Source: Rhynchopus euleeides
Taxonomy: Eukaryota; Euglenozoa; Diplonemea; Diplonemida; Diplonemidae
Length of the DNA: 64,000 bases
Assembly: GCA_963210315.1 (NCBI GenBank)
Contig: OY723252.1
Coordinates: forward strand, 1,488,001 to 1,552,000
Direction of reading: 5' to 3'
A program made the translations under genes and the position numbers. Each line of letters opens with the position of its first letter. Within the stretch, counting starts at the first letter, position 1. Positions 51,770 through 61,326 of this stretch are shown here, one piece after another. A model generated the notes under the pieces. It did not search any database, was not told the DNA's origin, and worked only from the letters and a program-made list of their open reading frames with translations.

Positions 51770-52837
51770 ATGGAGGTGTTCCTGAGAGACGAGAAGACAG
51801 GGTCGACGCACGCTGCCGACATCGGGCTCGACGACAAGCCCTGCAGGCTGAAGGGCATCGCACTGGAGGTGTTCCGCTACCCTGCTGGTGTCAAGAAGGC
51901 TGACGTGCAGCTGTCGGTGGGGGGCGAAGCGGTGCGCGATGACGCGCCTCTGTGTTCTGCAGGTGTCGAAGCCGGGTGTGTGGTTGACGTGTCCCTGTGT
52001 CCCGACCGCCATCTCGATGCGGTGCGCAGCGGGGTGAAGCGTCTGTGGGAGGTCCCACTGTGGGTGACGACGCCTGCAGAGGTCTTGCAATCTGTTCCTA
52101 AGGAGGACTCGGACTGGTTGCGAAGCGCGCACAGTACCGTGAAGAGTGATCATGACTTCATGATTGTGGTAATCCAACACAGCGACACGGACGTCATCCA
52201 GTACGCAGATGACAGTCTGAAGAGTGATCGTGACTTCATGCTTGCGGCGGTCCAATACAGTGACTGGAGCGCCCTCTCCTACGCACATGACAGCCTGAAG
52301 AGCGATCGTGACTTCATGCTTGCAGTAATCCAACACAATACCTGGTGCGCCCTCGAGTACGCAGATGACAGCATGAAGAGCGATCGTGACTTCATGCTTG
52401 CAGTAATCCAACACAGTGACTGGTGCGCCGTCGGGTACGCACATGACAGCCTGAGGAGCGATCGTGACTTCATGCTTGCAGGAATCCAACACAGTACCTG
52501 GTGCGCCCTCGAGTACGCAGATGACAGCCTGAAGAGCGATCGTGAATTTATGCGTGCGGCAATCCAACACAGTAGCTGGCACGCCCTCTCCTACGCAGAG
52601 GACAGCCTGAAACATGATCGTGACTTCATACTTGCGGCAATCCAACACGGCGGCTGTGGCGCCGTCCAGTACGCAGATGGCAGTCTGAAGAGCGATCGTG
52701 ACTTCATGCTTGCGGCACTCCAACAGGGCGGCGGGGACGTCCTCGAGTACGCAGATGACAGCCTAAAGAGCGATCGTGACTTCATGACTGCGGCAATCCA
52801 ACACAGTGGCAGGGCTTGCGGTAATCCAACACAGTGA
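51770..52837 (+). CDS. DUF4116 repeat protein E (3' end altered)
   Basis: 355 residues from ATG 51770; an in-frame ATG at 51764 also exists, but the related genes F and G have only the second. Residues 1-85 form the same N-terminal domain as F and G (MEVFLRDEKTG...GCVVDVSLCPDRH), distantly like that of gene A. A linker (LWEVPLWVTTPAEVLQSVPK) follows, then about nine 26-residue DUF4116 units (DDSLKSDRDFMLAVIQHS-x2-CALEYA). These are more varied than the units of F and G. The protein ends AIQHSGRACGNPTQ, where the array breaks into a copy of its own 5' flank. The normal C-terminus of F and G (GGGGAAGPRQVRTG) is missing, so the gene is probably a recombinant. Confidence 0.82.
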   Translation: MEVFLRDEKTGSTHAADIGLDDKPCRLKGIALEVFRYPAGVKKADVQLSVGGEAVRDDAPLCSAGVEAGCVVDVSLCPDRHLDAVRSGVKRLWEVPLWVTTPAEVLQSVPKEDSDWLRSAHSTVKSDHDFMIVVIQHSDTDVIQYADDSLKSDRDFMLAAVQYSDWSALSYAHDSLKSDRDFMLAVIQHNTWCALEYADDSMKSDRDFMLAVIQHSDWCAVGYAHDSLRSDRDFMLAGIQHSTWCALEYADDSLKSDREFMRAAIQHSSWHALSYAEDSLKHDRDFILAAIQHGGCGAVQYADGSLKSDRDFMLAALQQGGGDVLEYADDSLKSDRDFMTAAIQHSGRACGNPTQ

Positions 52838-52841
52838 CTCC

Positions 52842-53205
52842 GCCTGTGTCTCTTGCGGCTGAACCCACCAGACATGAGCTGGGCACAGCGCAGAACAGCT
52901 GTGCCACCCCTTTCCTTGGTTTGTTGTGTGTGGGGAGTGCCAGCCACAGCGCCCCTTCGTGCCACATGCTGCCTCAGCAGATCTTCCGCACGTTTCAGGG
53001 GGTGTGCCTGCGCTGCTCCCCAGGCAATGCAGGCACACGATCTCGAATGGGGCAGCAGGAGGGGAGGGCAGGCAGTCAGGTGGCCCGAGGACAGGCCTCG
53101 TGAACACAAGAGGTCTGTGTGTATTGAGAAGGGAGAAGGCCGCCGACCCCGACCCCCCACCCCCACCCACCCCCACCCCGACCCCGAGCCCCCCAGCCGC
53201 ACCCG
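52842..53205 (+). repeat. Direct repeat (right copy) flanking gene E
   Basis: Second copy of 51346-51712. It fuses to the truncated repeat array of gene E at about 52838, consistent with a tandem duplication in which the second gene copy was then lost. Confidence 0.88.
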
Positions 53206-53862
53206 CATGGTGTGTGAATCATGTCGGCCACGTATGCTTCTAGAGGGGGTCTTCGCAACGGGGTGGTCGTCAGTGCATTTTGGTACATTTCCTGTTGAAT
53301 TAGCTGAAAACTGACGAAGATTGACGAAGAAAAACGACCCAGCGAAGGCCTCCACGTATTCCTTCACATCGAGTTGCACCTGCACCTGGTTGAAATTCGT
53401 TGTCTACGACCAGCGATGATCCCCAGAAAGCGGGAGGCCAACAGGGATGCTGTCTGAAAACTGTCAAGCGGAGACACACATATGTCGGCACGGCAGGCAC
53501 ATGATGACAACACCAAGCAGCGTGACGCCATGTGCGTGTGAGTCGTGCATCTGAAAAACAGAAAGCGAGACCTCTGACTGCCTGGCGGCACGGTGTCTGC
53601 CACAGGAAGTAGACTGTGTGAGGGTGTGCTGGGATGCACAGCACATGATGACACCAGTTAAAGCAACATTGGTCCATTTCCTGAAGCCAACACGGCTTGT
53701 GACTTCCACTTTAACTTAAAGACAGAAGGAACCTGACTGCACCACTTTGTGTTGCATCGGCAGTGCGGCAGTTGGGGCACACAACACTGCAAGGCACATG
53801 ATGACGCTATACCACCAGCAGGTGTTGTGCTGGAGTCGCATGCATCGAGTGCATGCTGACGC
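53206..53862. other. Intergenic spacer
   Basis: The words GGCACATGATGACA, CAGCACATGATGACAC and GGCACATGATGACG recur at about 53498, 53639 and 53791, indicating a loose ~145 base tandem unit. No gene was recognised. Confidence 0.45.
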
Positions 53863-53879
53863 CGTGTGTGGGTTGCTTC

Positions 53880-53925
53880 TGTTTGCACTGGTTTAGGCGC
53901 ACAAAACATGACTTTTTCCACACCC
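53880..53925 (+). promoter_or_regulatory. Conserved upstream motif before gene F
   Basis: TTTGCACTGGTTTAGGCGCA, then CAAAACATGACTTTTTCC, about 110 bases before ATG 54015. The CCCTCCCTGCAG at 53943-53954 looks like a splice acceptor, so part of this may be a 5' UTR intron. Duplicated before gene G. Confidence 0.5.
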
Positions 53926-54014
53926 CAGTCTGACCCCCACACACCCTCCCTGCAGCCTCCCTCTCTTCCTTCTGGGATCACACCACCACAGAGCACGGCA
54001 ACACAGTCATAGTG

Positions 54015-55511
54015 ATGGAGGTGTTCCTGAGAGACAAGCAGACAGGGTCGACGCACGCTGCCGACATCGGGCTAGACGACAAGCCCTGCAGGCTGAAGGG
54101 CATCGCACTGGAGGTGTTCCGCTACCCTGCTGGTGTCAAGAAGGCTGACGTGCAGCTGTCGGTGGGGGGCGAAGCGGTGTGCGATGACGCGCCTCTGTGT
54201 TCTGCAGGTGTCGAAGCCGGGTGTGTGGTTGACGTGTCCCTGTGTCCCGACCGCCACCTCGATGCGGTGCGCAGCGGGGTGAAGCGTCTGTGGGAGGTCC
54301 CACTGTGGGTGACGACGCCTGCAGAGGTCTTGCAATCTGTTCCTAAGGAGGACCCGCACTGGTTGCGAGGCGCACACCGGACTGTGAAGAGAAATCGTAA
54401 GATTGTTCTTGGTGCAGTTAAACGCAACATCATCGCCCTCTCCTACGCAGATGACAGCCTGAAGAGTGATTGTGACTTCATGCTTGCGGCAATCCGAAAG
54501 AGCGGCAAGGGTGTCCTCAAGTACGCAGACGACAGCCTGAAGCGTGATTGTGACTTCATGCTTGCGGCAATTCAACGCAAGGGCAGGGACGTCCTCCAGT
54601 ACGCAGCTGACAGCCTGAAGAGTGATCGTGACTTTATGATTGCTGCATTTCAACAATGTGCCAGGGACGTCCTCCAGTACGCAGGTGACAGCCTGAAGAG
54701 TGATCGTGACTTTATGATTGCTGCATTTCAACAATGTGCCAGGGACGTCCTCCAGTACGCAGGTGACAGCCTGAAGAGTGATCGTGACTTTATGATTGCT
54801 GCATTTCAACAATGTGCCAGGGACGTCCTCCAGTACGCAGGTGACAGCCTGAAGAGTGATCGTGACTTTATGATTGCTGCATTTCAACAATGTGCCAGGG
54901 ACGTCCTCCAGTACGCAGATGACAGCCTGAAGAGTGATCGTGACTTTATGATTGCTGCATTTCAACAATGTGCCAGGGACGTCCTCCAGTACGCAGGTGA
55001 CAGCCTGAAGAGTGATCGTGACTTTATGATCGCTGCATTTCAACAATGTGGGAGGGACGTCCTCCAGTACGCAGGTGACAGCCTGAAGAGTGATCGTGAC
55101 TTTATGATCGCTGCATTTCAACAATGTGGGAGGGACGTCCTCCAGTACGCAGGTGACAGCCTGAAGAGTGATCGTGACTTTATGATCGCTGCATTTCAAC
55201 AATGTGGGAGGGACGTCCTCCAGTACGCAGGTGACAGCCTGAAGAGTGATCGTGACTTTATGATCGCTGCATTTCAACAATGTGCCAGGGACGTCCTCCA
55301 GTACGCAGGTGACAGCCTGAAGAGTGATCGTGACTTTATGATCGCTGCATTTCAACAATGTGCCAGGGACGTCCTCCAGTACGCAGGTGACAGCCTGAAG
55401 AGTGATCCTGACTTCATGGCGATGCAGGGCACAGCAGGTGGGGGAGGGGCTGCAGGCCCAAGACAAGTGCGAACAGGAACATCTGCATGCACACAAGTGT
55501 GTCCCACCTGA
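54015..55511 (+). CDS. DUF4116 repeat protein F
   Basis: 498 residues, ATG 54015, TGA 55509-55511. The N-terminal domain (about 1-85) and linker match genes E and G. Three varied units follow (KSDCDFMLAAIRKSGKGVLK type). Then come ten units of exactly 26 residues (78 bases; DRDFMIAAFQQC[AG]RDVLQYAG-DSLKS) starting at 54630 and nearly identical at DNA level. The C-terminus (MQGTAGGGGAAGPRQVRTGT...CPT) is shared with G and the truncated copy F'. Units resemble helical repeats with a conserved SLKSDRDF. Function unknown. The nearly uniform array indicates recent amplification, so copy number probably varies between individuals or assemblies. Confidence 0.88.
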   Translation: MEVFLRDKQTGSTHAADIGLDDKPCRLKGIALEVFRYPAGVKKADVQLSVGGEAVCDDAPLCSAGVEAGCVVDVSLCPDRHLDAVRSGVKRLWEVPLWVTTPAEVLQSVPKEDPHWLRGAHRTVKRNRKIVLGAVKRNIIALSYADDSLKSDCDFMLAAIRKSGKGVLKYADDSLKRDCDFMLAAIQRKGRDVLQYAADSLKSDRDFMIAAFQQCARDVLQYAGDSLKSDRDFMIAAFQQCARDVLQYAGDSLKSDRDFMIAAFQQCARDVLQYAGDSLKSDRDFMIAAFQQCARDVLQYADDSLKSDRDFMIAAFQQCARDVLQYAGDSLKSDRDFMIAAFQQCGRDVLQYAGDSLKSDRDFMIAAFQQCGRDVLQYAGDSLKSDRDFMIAAFQQCGRDVLQYAGDSLKSDRDFMIAAFQQCARDVLQYAGDSLKSDRDFMIAAFQQCARDVLQYAGDSLKSDPDFMAMQGTAGGGGAAGPRQVRTGTSACTQVCPT

Positions 55512-55525
55512 GAGACGGGGCAGCC

Positions 55526-57357
55526 TGACGAGTAATCGTGACTTCATGCTTGCGGCAATCCGAAAGAGCGGCAAGTGTGTCCTCCTGTACGCAGATGACA
55601 GCCTGAAGCGTGATCGTGACTTCATGCTTGCGGCAATTCAACGCAAGGGCAGGGATGTCCTCAAGTACGCAGCTGACAGCCTGAAGAGTGATCGTGACTT
55701 TATGCTTGCGGCAATTCAACAGAGTGGCAGTGACGCCCTCTCCTACGCAGATGACAGCCTAAAGAGGGATCGTGACTTCATGCTTGCGGCAATTCAACAC
55801 AAGGGCAGGGGTGTCCTCAAGTACGCAGGTTGCACCCTGAAGAGCGATCGTGACTTTATGCTTGCGGCAATCCAACACAGTGGCAGTGACGCCCTCGAGT
55901 ACGCAGGTGACAGCCTGAAGAGTGATCGTGACTTTATGATTGCTGCATTTCAACAATGTGCCAGGGACGTCCTCCAGTACGCAGGTGACAGCCTGAAGAG
56001 TGATCGTGACTTTATGATCGCTGCATTTCAACAATGTGCCAGGGACGTCCTCCAGTACGCAGGTGACAGCCTGAAGAGTGATCGTGACTTCATGCTTGCG
56101 GCAATTCAACGCAAGGGCAGGGATGTCCTCAAGTACGCAGCTGACAGCCTGAAGAGTGATCGTGACTTTATGCTTGCGGCAATTCAACAGAGTGGCAGTG
56201 ACGCCCTCTCCTACGCAGATGACAGCCTAAAGAGGGATCGTGACTTCATGCTTGCGGCAATTCAACACAAGGGCAGGGGTGTCCTCAAGTACGCAGGTTG
56301 CACCCTGAAGAGCGATCGTGACTTTATGCTTGCGGCAATCCAACACAGTGGCAGTGACGCCCTCGAGTACGCAGGTGACAGCCTGAAGAGTGATCGTGAC
56401 TTTATGATTGCTGCATTTCAACAATGTGCCAGGGACGTCCTCCAGTACGCAGGTGACAGCCTGAAGAGTGATCGTGACTTTATGATCGCTGCATTTCAAC
56501 AATGTGCCAGGGACGTCCTCCAGTACGCAGGTGACAGCCTGAAGAGTGATCGTGACTTCATGCTTGCGGCAATTCAACGCAAGGGCAGGGATGTCCTCAA
56601 GTACGCAGCTGACAGCCTGAAGAGTGATCGTGACTTTATGCTTGCGGCAATTCAACAGAGTGGCAGTGACGCCCTCTCCTACGCAGATGACAGCCTAAAG
56701 AGGGATCGTGACTTCATGCTTGCGGCAATTCAACACAAGGGCAGGGGTGTCCTCAAGTACGCAGGTTGCACCCTGAAGAGCGATCGTGACTTTATGCTTG
56801 CGGCAATCCAACACAGTGGCAGTGACGCCCTCGAGTACGCAGGTGACAGCCTGAAGAGTGATCGTGACTTTATGATTGCTGCATTTCAACAATGTGCCAG
56901 GGACGTCCTCCAGTACGCAGGTGACAGCCTGAAGAGTGATCGTGACTTTATGATCGCTGCATTTCAACAATGTGCCAGGGACGTCCTCCAGTACGCAGGT
57001 GACAGCCTGAAGAGTGATCGTGACTTTATGATCGCTGCATTTCAACAATGTGCCAGGGACGTCCTCCAGTACGCAGGTGACAGCCTGAAGAGTGATCGTG
57101 ACTTTATGATCGCTGCATTTCAACAATGTGCCAGGGACGTCCTCCAGTACGCAGGTGACAGCCTGAAGAGTGATCGTGACTTTATGATCGCTGCATTTCA
57201 ACAATGTGCCAGGGACGTCCTCCAGTACGCAGGTGACAGCCTGAAGAGTGATCGTGACTTCATGGCGATGCAGGGCACAGCAGGTGGGGGAGGGGCTGCA
57301 GGCCCAAGACAAGTGCGAACAGGAACATCTGCATGCACACAAGTGTGTCCCACCTGA
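55526..57357 (+). pseudogene. 5'-truncated DUF4116 duplicate F'
   Basis: Begins within a repeat unit (SNRDFMLAAIRKSGKCVLLY) 15 bases after the stop of F and ends with the same C-terminus and TGA (57355-57357). It lacks the N-terminal domain and any start codon of its own in family context. The centre is a six-unit block (468 bases: RKGRDVLKYAA, QSGSDALSYAD, HKGRGVLKYAG, HSGSDALEYAG and two QCARDVLQYAG units) repeated three times from 55621, 56089 and 56557. Further single units follow. The junction with F at GCAGCCTGA looks like recombination between GACAGCCTGAAGAG of a repeat and GCAGCCTGACGAG. Confidence 0.8.
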
Positions 57358-58597
57358 GAGACGGGGCAGCCAGCGGTCCACTCGTGTGCCAGAGCCGAAA
57401 GACTCAGGCTGCGGATGCACGGTGTGCTGAGCCCATTCTGACCAGGCACCACACACCTAGCCTCACGCTGTCCGACTTCCCTGAAATGTCAGGGGTTTTG
57501 TGCACACGCACTGTCAATGCGTCCCTTACCTTGTTTGTATTCGTTCCTTGTTGGCTGCTGGGCTGGCGAAGGGGCGGCGTTGAGCTCTGCTGTGCAGGCT
57601 GCAGCGCCGGCCTTCTAGTTTGCTGCTGAATCGATTCCAGGAGGGTAGGAATCGGATTCCAGTGAGCTCGATGCTTATTTACCCAAGAAGAAGCTTTGCC
57701 CCGTTCACCCATGCCCGATTTTCTGGGCACCACACCTGCAGAACATGCGGCACACGAGCCTGCATTGCACAGCAAGCGTCACACGTGACAGCAGCAGAGC
57801 CCCTCTCCCACCCTCCACCCTCCCCTAGCGGGCTGTGTCCCAGCAGCGCCTCTGTTCTGATAACCCACTCCCTCCTCCCTCCCCCTTGCAGTGCCTTGTG
57901 GGCATACCCGCACCACCATCAAACAAAATTTCCATTGCGGCCCCCGCACCCACATGTTGAAGCCATTCGCCTTGCAGGGAAACTGGAGACTTCCGCAGGA
58001 TGCCACCCCGCCCCACCTCCTCCTCTTGGCTCGGTTTGTGTGTTGCTGCCACCTCATCACACCTCACGCCCAAATGCAAGGCGGGGCCAGACCCCAAATG
58101 TACCCCCCCGGGGGGGTACTTTGTACCCCCCCGTCCGGCATGGAAAAAACACTGGAGGCAGCTCACTTCTCGGCACTTCTGAGCGAAGGCCTCCCACTAG
58201 AAGGGCACCGTCATTTCCGTTCGTTTCGCGGCAGTTTTGACCCCCGCCGAGGGAGGCCGCAAACTGCCCCTACGCGAGGTCAGACTATAGTCTCCCTCCG
58301 CAGGGGAGTGGGTACCCCCCGCCGAGCAGGGCTCCAACTGCCACGACGCGACCCGCAAAAAACGGCAGCCGGACCCCGACTGGGCCTGTCTGAAGGGGGG
58401 GGGGGTCTCAGATCCTCCACCCCCCCCCCCCCCTCCGACTGGCCCACCCAGCCTGGCGCTGGTCCATTTTGTAATGTTTTTTGGTGCTGAATTAGCCCCT
58501 CCCCTAACCCCCCTCCCCCCATGGAGGTTGATTTCGGAAGAATCATGACATGGAGCTCAGCTTGGTGCTCTTGGTGGCCCTCGGAGACGGGGGGGGG
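57358..58597. other. 3' flank of F' and spacer
   Basis: 57358-57790 is duplicated almost exactly after gene G (63370-63840). Further on are a segment shared with 30925-31000 (at 57975-58045), the palindromic GTACCCCCCCGTCC-like runs near 58100-58135 and long G and C runs at 58386-58435. No gene was recognised. Confidence 0.5.
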
Positions 58598-58654
58598 GTA
58601 GGGTTGCTAGTATTATGAATCTGGCCGTTTATAATACAAATAATACAGAAAATA

Positions 58655-58917
58655 TGACCTAATCCGCCTCGCCTCCACTAATTCGCCCAGGGTCGCCCAC
58701 CACTCGGCCACACTCGCCCACACTCGCCCACATTCGCCCACACTCGCCCACACATGCATTCGCCCACACTCGCCCACATTCGCCCACATTCGCCCACACT
58801 CGACCACCCTCGCCCACCCTCTTCCGCACTCTTGCACTTTCGCCCACGTTCGCCCACATTCGCCCACACTCGCCCACCTTCGACCACCCTCGCCCGGAGG
58901 CGAGGTGGATTAGGTCA
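58655..58917. repeat. TCGCCCACAYT minisatellite between inverted repeats
   Basis: About 20 units of 11-12 bases (TCGCCCACACTCGCCCACAT) fill 58680-58895. The array is bordered by TGACCTAATCC[G]CCTCGCCTCC at 58655-58676 and its near complement at 58896-58917. The array looks like the interior of a small inverted-repeat element. Confidence 0.8.
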
Positions 58918-59703
58918 AAATACAATAATACAATAATACAAGCAATAATACAATAATACAAGAATACAGGGTGGGTGGGGTGGCGGCGCCACGCCACCCA
59001 CCCTTGTATTCTTGTACCCAACCGTTTGACCACCCCAGCGAGGCCTTGGCACATGTAGATGAACGATCTTCCCATCGTTCAGCCGAATTGGCACTGATCG
59101 TGTCACACCAGGGGGCCTTCGCTCTGAAGTGCAGAAACGCGAGGCGCCTCACAACAGGGGGAAGAGCTGGCACAGATTGACCGAGCGCAGGTCCCCAGGC
59201 ACATGAGGGGTACATTTGTACCGGTTCCTTCCGCTCTGTAAAGTGCGTCCAGACCCAACCATTTCCCTTCCCCGTATCCTGCATCAGGAGGGGGGTGAGA
59301 TGAGCACAGCAAACATGAAGGTTCACATTCTCACAGCGTCAGACAACTGCGACTATCTGATCCGGCAAACCCTGCAGCCAAAGCCCACCCCACCCCATCC
59401 AGGGCCCTCTCCGGGGGCAGAATAAAATACAAATAATACAAAAATACAATTGGTGTTATCGAAATAGGGGCAACTTCGCACGAACGGGGCACGAAATATC
59501 AGGGTGGGCCCTTTTTTTTTCTTTTTTTCTTGGTGGGATTTTTCACGTATTGCCTGTGGTTTTCATGAACCACCCAAATTTCGCGTGAATTTTGTGCATG
59601 TATCGGCCCGGATAGACCCGGACAGGCATGTATTGTCCCGCTCTGGCCTGTTTAGGTCGGCTGGAGGACGTTAAAGGAGTGCCGTCTCGCTGAGGGTTTC
59701 TCT

Positions 59704-60072
59704 TTGGTGTTGGTGGGCCAACACCAAAGATAACACCATCTACGAGGTTGCCCCGATATTTTCCACACCTCTACGAGGTTGCCCCGACATTTTCCACACC
59801 TCTGCGAGGTTGTCCCGATATTTTCCACACCTCTACGAGGTTGCCCCGATATTTTCCACACCTCTGCGAGGTTGCCCCAATATTTTCCACACCTCTACGA
59901 GGTTGCCCCGAGATTTTCCACACCTCTGCGAGGTTGCCCCGGGATTTTCCACACCTCTACGAGGTTGCCCCGATATTTTCCACATCTCTACGAGGTTGCC
60001 CCGACATTTTCCACACCTCTGCGAGGTTGGCACGGGATTTTCCACACCTCTACGTTGGTGGGCCAACACCAG
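59704..60072 (+). repeat. 31 bp minisatellite bordered by palindromes
   Basis: Ten to eleven units of CTACGAGGTTGCCCCGATAT plus TTTCCACACCT (with CTGCGAGG and CGACAT variants) run from about 59739 to 60052. The palindrome GTTGGTGGGCCAAC stands at each edge (about 59708 and 60053). Open frames within it are repeat translations, not genes. Confidence 0.88.
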
Positions 60073-60289
60073 GAGAGGGTTCCGATATATGATCTACGTC
60101 AAACAGGTGGGGAGAGCAACCTTGGCAGGGGGACTCAAACTCCCCCAGTGTGCGCAAGAGAACACGATGCCGACCGTTCCCCGCCCCACCCGCATATCCT
60201 TTTGCCTCAGTCTGGGGTTATTGCTGCTGTATTGCGGAGCAGCCGGTATGTTGCAGCACGGCATCCCGTTGCGGATCAGGGAGCACACC

Positions 60290-60877
60290 CTATGGCGTAG
60301 CTCCTTCCGCGACCACGGGCTCGGCAGCTCGGTGCACTGCACCTGGCAGCACCAGCACCACGTCGCTCTCCCGCAGGAACGGGAGCACCTCCTCACCCAC
60401 CTCCTTAAACTCTGTCGTCCAGAGGTCGTTCCGCTTCAGCAACCGGTATCCCGGAGTGGACGGGAGGTAGCCCTCCTCTGTGAGGGTCGTCTGCACAAGC
60501 TGTGCAGTCATGCCCACGGGCAGATCCTTCGGGATCACACGGCGCTGCGCGCTGGTGATCACGGAAACCTCGACCACGAGTCGAGGCATTTCCGCAAGAC
60601 CCCAAGGTCCATTTCCTATGGTGGATGGTGGTGTGATGAGATGGCCCCAGGACCTGTTCGTGGTCCTGGACCACCAAGTTCTACCCCGGCCAGTGCGCGG
60701 TTTCTTGTAGTTGGTTGTGTTGTTGTTCGTGGAGCACATATCATCGTGCGAAGAGCCCGTTGGAAAAGTATGGGAGAAACCTGCTGCGCCCCCCACAGTA
60801 CGACAGGATGCGCGCAGGCACCGGGCCCGAAACCTGAATGTTGATTCACCCGCCCCCGCCCCAGCTTCCCCGCCCAC
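60290..60877 (-). pseudogene. Minus-strand coding fragment, family unknown
   Basis: Between about 60610 and 60290 the minus strand reads as ordinary protein: EMPRLVVEVSVITSAQRRVI, PKDLPVGMTAQLVQTTLTEE, LLKRNDLWTTEFKEVGEEVL and SDVVLVLPGAVHRA. It then stops. The upstream half (60877-60620) is low quality and includes the repeat shared with 19800-19935. No family is recognised. It may be a remnant of a protein encoded by the surrounding TIR element. Confidence 0.45.
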
Positions 60878-61192
60878 CTGATCTTCTCAAGTTACCCCTG
60901 GTGGTCCACCGACGGGCAAAATCAAGCGAATCTGGAGAGTAGTTGTCCGTATCCAGCCCGGCATTGAGTGTTCTGGGGTGCGTTCTGCGCCACTGCGTGG
61001 CAACGAGCTCCTGGAACGGGGAAAACGGGGGCCGCAAAAAACGGGGCCCAAACGGGTTTTTGGGCACGAACAGGGCACGAAATATCAGGGGGTCGATAAC
61101 ACCAGACAATGATACAATAATACGAATAATACATAATACTAGCAACCCTACGGGGGGGGTGGGGGCTACCATACCGTGTATGGGTTGCTTCT

Positions 61193-61240
61193 GTTTGCAC
61201 TGGCTGAGGCGCACAAAACGTGACTTTTTCCACACCCCAG
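61193..61240 (+). promoter_or_regulatory. Conserved upstream motif before gene G
   Basis: TTTGCACTGGCTGAGGCGCA, then CAAAACGTGACTTTTTCC, about 115 bases before ATG 61327. It is a duplicate of the site before gene F with three base differences. Confidence 0.5.
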
Positions 61241-61326
61241 TCTGACCCCCACACACCCTCCCTGCAGCCTCCCACTCTTCCTCCCGGAATCACACCACCA
61301 CAGAGCACGGCAACACAGTCATAGTG

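Larger units (their letters stand above)
53863..57790 (+). repeat. Segmental duplication unit 1 (gene F region)
   Basis: The 5' flank (from about 53863), the N-terminal coding part and the 3' flank (to about 57790) match 61172-63840 at very high identity. The two units differ mainly in repeat-array length and in the presence of F'. The duplication is recent and includes the upstream motif. Confidence 0.85.
58598..61152. mobile_element. Possible 2.55 kb TIR element between F' and G
   Basis: GTAGGGTTGCTAGTATTATG at 58598 is matched by ATAATACTAGCAACCCTAC ending at 61152. Both are bordered outside by G-runs and inside by AATAC/GTATT-rich repeats (58631-58645, 58921-58965, 59425-59455, 61108-61140). 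CACGAACGGGGCACGAAATA near 59477 recurs near 61066. Two minisatellites and a minus-strand coding fragment lie inside. The element separates the two halves of the F/G duplication. Confidence 0.55.

Noticed and set aside
54072-55625. 517-codon minus-strand frame opposite gene F
   Set aside because: Antisense shadow of the repeat array, as for gene G.
59748-60844. Several overlapping plus-strand frames encoding FHTSTRLPRYFPHL-type repeats
   Set aside because: The 31 bp minisatellite is open in several frames with periodic peptide; no start context and no domain.
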